A stretch of 64,000 bases of DNA, from assembly GCF_002835935.1 (NCBI RefSeq), contig NZ_PJCF01000007.1:1-64000 (forward strand), in the 5' to 3' direction. This document shows, one piece after another, positions 58,846-64,000 of the stretch. Numbering within the stretch: the stretch's first letter is position 1; each line of letters begins with the position of its first letter. The position numbers and the translations under genes are program-made. Origin of the DNA: Paraglaciecola sp. MB-3u-78. Its GTDB lineage: Bacteria > Pseudomonadota > Gammaproteobacteria > Enterobacterales > Alteromonadaceae. A model generated the notes under the pieces. The model was not told the origin of the DNA and did no database searches. It was given only the letters and a program-made list of their open reading frames with translations.

Positions 58846-59727
58846 TTAAGATAATACGCCAGAACTGCGCATGACTTGTTCGATATGATTTTGGCTAGCT
58901 AGTTCCGATTCAACTAAAGGTAATCGTAAAAAAGCTGAATTAGTCAGCCCCATTTTGTGTAAAGCCCATTTAGGTAACACAGGATTCGGTTCGACGAACA
59001 ACGCCCTATGTAGGCCAGCAATTTGTTTGTCTATTTTTTCTGCCAACTGGAAATCCTTTGCCAAAGCAGCATTGCACATGTCAGCCATTTGTTTAGGCAC
59101 AATATTTGCGGTTACAGAAATCACCCCATGGCCACCATTAGCAAGAAATTCACATCCCGTTAGGTCATCACCGCTTAAAAACATAAAATCGTCTGCAACA
59201 AGTTTCTGTGTGGCCTTTAAGCGTGCTATGTCACCTGTGGCATCTTTTAAACCGACAATCTTAGGATGAGTCGCTAACTCTGCCACCGTCTCTGGCAGCA
59301 TATCAGCGACAGTGCGGCTGGGCACATTATATAATAATACGGGTAAGTCAGTCGCATCAGCAATGGCAGTAAAGTGTGCAACCATGCCTTTTTGTTGTGG
59401 CTTATTATAATAAGGCACAACACTTAAAAATCCTTCAATGCCAGTACTCGACATTTGTTCACTCAAAAAAATGGCTTCTGAGGTAGAGTTCGCTCCGCTC
59501 CCAGCGATGATAGGTATTTTCCCCTGAGCATATTCGACAGTGCGCTTTACCACTTCTATATGTTCAGAAAAGGGTAAAGTCGCAGACTCCCCAGTAGTAC
59601 CAACTGACACTATGCCATGAGACCCATTTTGAATATGAAAATCAACGAGCGTCTTCAATGACGGATAATCTATTTCCCCGTTATCATACATTGGCGTAAT
59701 TAACGCCACAAAACTGCCAGTAAACAT
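58846..59727 (-). CDS. dapA: 4-hydroxy-tetrahydrodipicolinate synthase
   Basis: DapA condenses pyruvate with aspartate semialdehyde, the first lysine/DAP-specific step. The 293-residue protein has GSFVALITPMY, GTTGESATL, the catalytic Tyr in LLYNVPSRT and the Schiff-base Lys in IVGLKDATGD. GGGGAG precedes the ATG. No lysine riboswitch is visible upstream. It is divergent from gcvR. Confidence 0.97.
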   Translation of the reverse strand: MFTGSFVALITPMYDNGEIDYPSLKTLVDFHIQNGSHGIVSVGTTGESATLPFSEHIEVVKRTVEYAQGKIPIIAGSGANSTSEAIFLSEQMSSTGIEGFLSVVPYYNKPQQKGMVAHFTAIADATDLPVLLYNVPSRTVADMLPETVAELATHPKIVGLKDATGDIARLKATQKLVADDFMFLSGDDLTGCEFLANGGHGVISVTANIVPKQMADMCNAALAKDFQLAEKIDKQIAGLHRALFVEPNPVLPKWALHKMGLTNSAFLRLPLVESELASQNHIEQVMRSSGVLS

Positions 59728-59882
59728 GTGCTCTCCCCAAAAATTAGCGCCTTATGGTAAAGATCTGGCCTCCTAAAAACAAGCATTGAATAGCCCATTT
59801 GATAGATTAGAATTGAAACTGGATCAACCCACCCACAATCATGTATGTTATAGCCAATTTGAAAGCAACGAATTGGTTAAAA

Positions 59883-60419
59883 ATGACGCAACAATTAATC
59901 ATTACCATATTAGGTTCAGACCAATTTGGTGTGTTGAGCAAATTGGCAGACACAGTTTCTGGAGTGGGATGCAATATTTTAGATAGTCGCCAAGCTGTTT
60001 ATGGACAAGATTTTTCTCTCACTATGATTATCGAAGGCAGTCAAAGTGCGATTACCCAAGCCGAATGTTTATTGCCGCAAACTTGTCAGAAGCACAATTT
60101 ATTGTCTATGATGAAACGCACTAAAAAACATTGTAAACAAAACCTCGAACACCTAGCGGATGTCATCATACATGGCGAAAGCACACCTGGTCTAATTGAC
60201 CAAATCACCGACTTTTTCAAACAACATAATATCTCTGTCAGTGCTTTTAGATTAAAATTTTTGGATAAGTATGAAAACGACTCTGGTAGAGACAATCCCA
60301 TGAAGTGTAAAATGGTGATTTCTATTCCACATGATCTCGAAGTTGAAAAAATTGAACATGCTCTTCAAGAATTATTACAACCATTGAATTTAGAGGCTTC
60401 AATTAAACAAAATCATTAA
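59883..60419 (+). CDS. gcvR: Glycine cleavage system transcriptional repressor GcvR
   Basis: GcvR binds GcvA to repress the glycine cleavage operon. I prefer the ATG at 59883 (MTQQLIITILGSDQFGVLSK), where homologues begin, over 59841. The 178-residue protein has two ACT domains (about 4-75 and 92-165; VIIHGESTPGLIDQITDFFK in the second). The neighbourhood dapA/gcvR-bcp is conserved. It precedes bcp by 46 bp. Confidence 0.9.
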   Translation: MTQQLIITILGSDQFGVLSKLADTVSGVGCNILDSRQAVYGQDFSLTMIIEGSQSAITQAECLLPQTCQKHNLLSMMKRTKKHCKQNLEHLADVIIHGESTPGLIDQITDFFKQHNISVSAFRLKFLDKYENDSGRDNPMKCKMVISIPHDLEVEKIEHALQELLQPLNLEASIKQNH

Positions 60420-60465
60420 TAATCTCGTATTACCCCTTTTCATTAATCATTTAAGGTTATTTTTT

Positions 60466-60930
60466 ATGCAAATTCTCAAAGCGAGCGATATTGCTCCGCA
60501 ATTTTCTCTACCGAATCAAGATAACCAAACGGTATCATTAAGCGACTATGTGGGTAAAAAAATATTGCTTTATTTTTATCCTAAGGCCATGACACCAGGG
60601 TGTACAATACAGGCACAAGGGTTACGTGATAGCCAAGCAGCATTGGCTAAGTTGAACGTTGAAGTGATAGGTGTAAGCCCTGATGCAGTTAAAAGGTTGC
60701 CGAAGTTTATAGAAAAAGAAAACCTCAATTTCACCCTGTTGTCGGATGAAGATCATGCATTAGCAGATGCATTTGGAGTCTGGGGTCTAAAAAAGTTTAT
60801 GGGTAAAGAATACGACGGTATTCACCGTATTACATTTTTAATTAATGAAAACGGCGAGATAGAACATGTATTTGATAAATTCAAAACCAAAGATCATCAT
60901 GAAGTAGTATTAGCATATCTTCAAAAGTAA
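60466..60930 (+). CDS. bcp: Thioredoxin-dependent peroxiredoxin Bcp, one-cysteine form
   Basis: Bcp reduces peroxides. The 154-residue protein has the thioredoxin fold and peroxidatic Cys46 in AMTPGCTIQAQGLRD. In E. coli Bcp a second Cys five residues on (CTVQACGLRD) is the resolving residue; here that position is Gln, and no other Cys exists in the protein. It therefore should work as a 1-Cys enzyme and need an external thiol. AAGG lies upstream of the ATG. Confidence 0.94.
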   Translation: MQILKASDIAPQFSLPNQDNQTVSLSDYVGKKILLYFYPKAMTPGCTIQAQGLRDSQAALAKLNVEVIGVSPDAVKRLPKFIEKENLNFTLLSDEDHALADAFGVWGLKKFMGKEYDGIHRITFLINENGEIEHVFDKFKTKDHHEVVLAYLQK

Positions 60931-61009
60931 ACATCATTAAAGGTCAGAGCCGTTTATAATAATGCGGCTCCACCTTGATTGAATCAATCAACATAATTAC
61001 ATGCTTACA

Positions 61010-62077
61010 TTAAACCTCAGTCACTGACTCTTTTGGACCGGACCATGCATTGGTAACGGCCTTAACTAGCGTAGCTAAAGGAATAGCGAAGAACACGCCC
61101 CAAAACCCCCACAAACCGCCAAAGAACAACACCGCGATAATGATATACACAGGATGTAAACTCACCGCTTCTGAGAATAATATGGGTACTAATACATTAC
61201 CGTCTAGGGCTTGAATAATGCCGTAGGCAACCATCAAGTACCAAAATTCTGGGGTTACCCCCCATTGAAACAAGGCGACTATGGCCACAGGAATAGTCAC
61301 AACTGCAGCACCTATATAGGGTATAAGTACTGAGAAGCCCACTAACACCCCTAGTAACAGTGCATAACGAAGGTCCATAAACGCAAAAGTCACCGCCGAA
61401 ACAGTACCAACAATGACAATTTCTATGACCTTACCACGAATGTAGTTAGCAATTTGCAGGTTCATTTCAGTGCCCACTTGTTTGATCAGCCGACGTTCGC
61501 TGGGTAATAAAAAAGAGATATTAGATACCAACATTTCTTTATCTTTAACCATAAAAAATACCATTAGCGGCACTAAAATCATGTAAATCAATAGCGCACC
61601 AAAGCCACCCAAAGAACTAAATGACGCAGACAATAGTTGTTCTGCCATCACCACCACTCTTTCATTTATACCGTCCAACACATCCTGAATTTGAGTGAGC
61701 TGTACAAGATCTGGGTAGGTGTCGGGCAACTTTAATAACCACGCCTGTCCTTTCTCCCATATCTGTGGCATTTCTTTGATCAAATTAATACTCTGCTGGG
61801 CAACCACAGGTACTAGGCCCACAAAAGTTAAAATTGATACACTGATAAAACCAAATAACACCAACACGGTAGTATATGTGCGAGATAAGCCTAACTTACA
61901 CAGTTGCACGACCGGCCAATCCAGCAAATATGCGATGACAGCGGCCACAATAACAGGCATTAAAATTCCGCCCCAAACCGCCAGTAATAATGAACTGATA
62001 AGTAACAGCAATAACAGCATCATTGAGTCAGGATCAGAAAATTTTCGCTTATACCAACGTTCAAAAACGTTTAACAT
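61010..62077 (-). CDS. perM: AI-2E family transporter, PerM type
   Basis: The 355-residue protein has about eight membrane helices and the UPF0118/AI-2E layout. It includes PVIVAAVIAYLLDWPVVQ near the N-terminus, GFSVLIPYIGAAVVTIPVAI, and GNVLVPILFSEAVSLHPVYI and LFFGGLWGFWGVFFAIPLAT near the C-terminus. The family includes TqsA and Na+/H+ antiporters, so the substrate is uncertain. Being next to bepA is conserved with E. coli perM. Confidence 0.92.
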   Translation of the reverse strand: MLNVFERWYKRKFSDPDSMMLLLLLLISSLLLAVWGGILMPVIVAAVIAYLLDWPVVQLCKLGLSRTYTTVLVLFGFISVSILTFVGLVPVVAQQSINLIKEMPQIWEKGQAWLLKLPDTYPDLVQLTQIQDVLDGINERVVVMAEQLLSASFSSLGGFGALLIYMILVPLMVFFMVKDKEMLVSNISFLLPSERRLIKQVGTEMNLQIANYIRGKVIEIVIVGTVSAVTFAFMDLRYALLLGVLVGFSVLIPYIGAAVVTIPVAIVALFQWGVTPEFWYLMVAYGIIQALDGNVLVPILFSEAVSLHPVYIIIAVLFFGGLWGFWGVFFAIPLATLVKAVTNAWSGPKESVTEV

Positions 62078-62172
62078 CTAGTGTCCTTGTATATTATTAG
62101 GCATCATCAATCTGTAGGTTATTGGTGATAGTGGAAGTTCATCTATAGGATGAAGACATTATTGCACAACCC

Positions 62173-62802
62173 TTGCATGATAAAATAGAACTTAACTTAG
62201 ATTATAGAAATAAAGAGAGGCTGTTTTTGCAATTAGATTGGACATGTCGTTTTGGCAACGTAAAAGCTATTTTGCAACTGAAAAAATCACTCAATTTAGG
62301 AGAGGTCTCGAATCATTTTCAAATAGTAGCGAATAAACTATTGGAGCTAGAAGGCACATTTACCGACGGTTTTGATAATAATATTAAATACTTACTGAAT
62401 AAAAAAAACTGGCATTTAGCTAATTGTAAGCAAGGGAAACCATCAATCGCACTGAAAAAAAACTGCAACCAATACGCATTTGATTTGTTTTGTTTTCCTA
62501 TTGTTAACAACGAACCTCAAGCGCTGATTAAGCCTTTTGATGCCGATTCACCCTTCAAAGAATTCAATCCATCAAGTCTGGGTCCACTGCTTAGTATTCC
62601 CAAATTAAAAGACTTTATCGCGGTGACAATCCATTGCGGAGATGAGGCAGATATGGAATTACTTAAATATGCCCATATATTACTAGAACAATTAATAGAT
62701 TTACTGAGCACATCATTACACGTGGTTGAAAATAGTGGCCAGTCAGTCCAAGAGATATTTTTATCTGTTGAGCAACAATTAAAAGAACTAAAACAAGCTT
62801 AA
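62173..62802 (+). CDS. Hypothetical protein with non-ATG start
   Basis: The 209-codon frame between perM and bepA has no early ATG; an in-frame TAG lies 27 nt upstream of a TTG at 62173. Possible starts are that TTG or an ATT at about 62158, which has AGGATGAAG in front. The product contains LQLDWTCRFGNVKAILQLKK and a C-terminal helical pair (KYAHILLEQLIDLLSTSLHV; FLSVEQQLKELKQA). It is cytoplasmic with no recognised domain. Confidence 0.6.
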   Translation: MHDKIELNLDYRNKERLFLQLDWTCRFGNVKAILQLKKSLNLGEVSNHFQIVANKLLELEGTFTDGFDNNIKYLLNKKNWHLANCKQGKPSIALKKNCNQYAFDLFCFPIVNNEPQALIKPFDADSPFKEFNPSSLGPLLSIPKLKDFIAVTIHCGDEADMELLKYAHILLEQLIDLLSTSLHVVENSGQSVQEIFLSVEQQLKELKQA

Positions 62803-62913
62803 TATATCAGCTGGAATTGAACTAATTGGCGAGTAGTTGATCCATAACAAACGCAAGTATTTAATAATTAATACTGTCATGTAATCTAGACACACTTAAA
62901 TTAGACGTAATCT

Positions 62914-64000
62914 ATGATAAAACCTATTGCTAGCATCGTTGTTTCTGCCTTAAGTATATTTTTATTAGGCACTATGTCTGTTAGCGCAGTAAATAAGAAA
63001 AATGACTTACCCGAAATAGGTGTGGTGGCATCTAGCGCAATCAGCTTAGATAAAGAGGTATTAATTGGCGACGCCCTGATGCGTCAACTACGCGGTCAAG
63101 CCCCTATTATTAACGATCCATTGTTAGATGAATATATTCAAGACATTGGTAATCGTTTGGTTGCACAAGCGGACAATGTAAAATTTCCTTACAAGTTTTT
63201 TATTCTTAATAGTCCAGATATCAATGCATTCGCTTTTTTTGGCGGGCATATCGGTATTCACACCGGGCTTATTTTTAATGCCAGAAACGAATCTGAATTA
63301 GCCTCGGTGTTGGCTCATGAAGTCAGTCATGTTACTCAAAGACACATTGCACGTAGTATTGAAGCGAGACAAAAATCCTCTCCTTTGCAAATTGCCAGTT
63401 TGCTGGGTAGCATATTAGTAGCAGTGGTGAATCCAGAAGCAGGCATGGCGGCGCTTTCTGTTAGTAATGCTGCCTCAGCACAATCTTCAATCAATTACAC
63501 CAGACAAAATGAAAAAGAAGCCGACAGAGTTGGCATTGGAATACTAGCTGAAGCAGGATTTGATCCAAATGGTGCAAGCAGTTTCTTTGGAATATTGGCT
63601 GAAAAAAATCGTCTTAAATCATCTCCTCTCGCATTTTTGCTGACTCATCCTTTACCTGAATCACGGATTGCCGATGCACGAACACGAGCGGCATCTTTTC
63701 GACCACGAGAAATTCCTGAAAGCATCAATTTTCACTTAGCTAAGACGAGAATAATAGCCCGCTACTATGCCAATCCTAAGCGTAATATCGAATATTTTTC
63801 TGACATATTGCAAAAACAAAGTTATGTTTTTAAACAAGCCGCAGAATACGGTTTAGTTTTATCTTATTTAGCCAACGAACAATTTGAACCAGCATTAAAG
63901 TTAATAGATATGTTGTTGGAAAAATATCCCGATAATTTATTCTATTTAGATACCTATACCGATATTGCTATAGAAATGAATCAACATCAAAAAGCGATTG
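62914..64000 (+). CDS. bepA: M48-family beta-barrel assembly-enhancing protease, partial
   Basis: BepA is a periplasmic metalloprotease and chaperone for outer-membrane protein assembly (LptD). The fragment starts MIKPIASIVVSALSIFLLGT (signal peptide cleaved near VSA) and has the zinc motif SVLAHEVSHVTQRH with the third ligand Glu in NEKEADRVG. It carries the active-site loop and HPLPESRIADAR, and enters the TPR domain (about residue 285 on) before the window ends. 362 codons are visible of about 485 expected. Confidence 0.95.
   Translation, partial: MIKPIASIVVSALSIFLLGTMSVSAVNKKNDLPEIGVVASSAISLDKEVLIGDALMRQLRGQAPIINDPLLDEYIQDIGNRLVAQADNVKFPYKFFILNSPDINAFAFFGGHIGIHTGLIFNARNESELASVLAHEVSHVTQRHIARSIEARQKSSPLQIASLLGSILVAVVNPEAGMAALSVSNAASAQSSINYTRQNEKEADRVGIGILAEAGFDPNGASSFFGILAEKNRLKSSPLAFLLTHPLPESRIADARTRAASFRPREIPESINFHLAKTRIIARYYANPKRNIEYFSDILQKQSYVFKQAAEYGLVLSYLANEQFEPALKLIDMLLEKYPDNLFYLDTYTDIAIEMNQHQKAI

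Overview
The window is a Gammaproteobacterial chromosome segment, most likely from the Alteromonadales (Alteromonadaceae, a Glaciecola/Paraglaciecola/Alteromonas-type marine bacterium). I base this on conserved gene order and moderate-to-low GC, not on any search. Several blocks keep the order known from Escherichia coli: uvrY-uvrC-pgsA-tRNA(Gly-Cys-Leu); yccA beside tRNA-Ser and the tus genes; ftsK-lolA-rarA-(crcB)-serS with lrp; serC-aroA-cmk-rpsA-ihfB-lapA-lapB-pyrF; gyrA/ubiG; nrdA-nrdB-yfaE; purC-bamC-dapA/gcvR-bcp and perM/bepA. Four stretches that look accessory lie between these blocks.

Layout. Positions 1-6100 are accessory: a cut-off IS66-type element, a PEP-CTERM-sorted exoprotein, a large lipoprotein with a predicted outer-membrane barrel downstream, and a copy of a dispersed structured repeat. 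6113-10141 holds three tRNA genes with their own promoter, then pgsA, uvrC, uvrY and a small Lar-like zinc-ribbon gene. 10404-13619 is a regulatory patch: a TetR repressor divergent from a flavin amine oxidase with a visible promoter-operator, an HPF/RaiA-like ribosome factor and an NhaR-like activator. 13817-17226 carries a YebE-like protein, tRNA-Ser, a YccA-like BAX-inhibitor family protein and the tusDCB-tusE tRNA sulfur-relay genes.

17227-23576 is the clearest genomic island. It holds a ParDE-like toxin-antitoxin pair flanked by imperfect 30-bp direct repeats, an AT-rich two-gene unit (eukaryotic-type protein kinase plus a 610-residue TPR protein), a complete IS3-family element with TIRs and a TCC target duplication, and a cluster of palindromic repeats. 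Removing the IS and one TCC copy restores an ATG in frame with the kinase, so the IS split the first eight codons from the rest of the gene.

23577-48120 is almost entirely housekeeping: translation, cell envelope and division, LPS regulation, aromatic amino acids, serine, pyrimidine and deoxynucleotide synthesis, DNA gyrase and ubiquinone. 48287-55985 is a second striking accessory locus: two genes 4 nt apart encode a protein with an OmpA-like domain but no signal peptide and a giant, about 2200-residue beta-rich protein with a central LamG-like segment. 56511-64000 returns to conserved genes (purC, bamC, dapA, gcvR, bcp, perM) and runs off the end inside bepA.

The best candidates for an undescribed system are the kinase-TPR pair and the giant-protein/OmpA-like pair. 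The dispersed hairpin-plus-core repeat, seen three times, is the best non-coding candidate.
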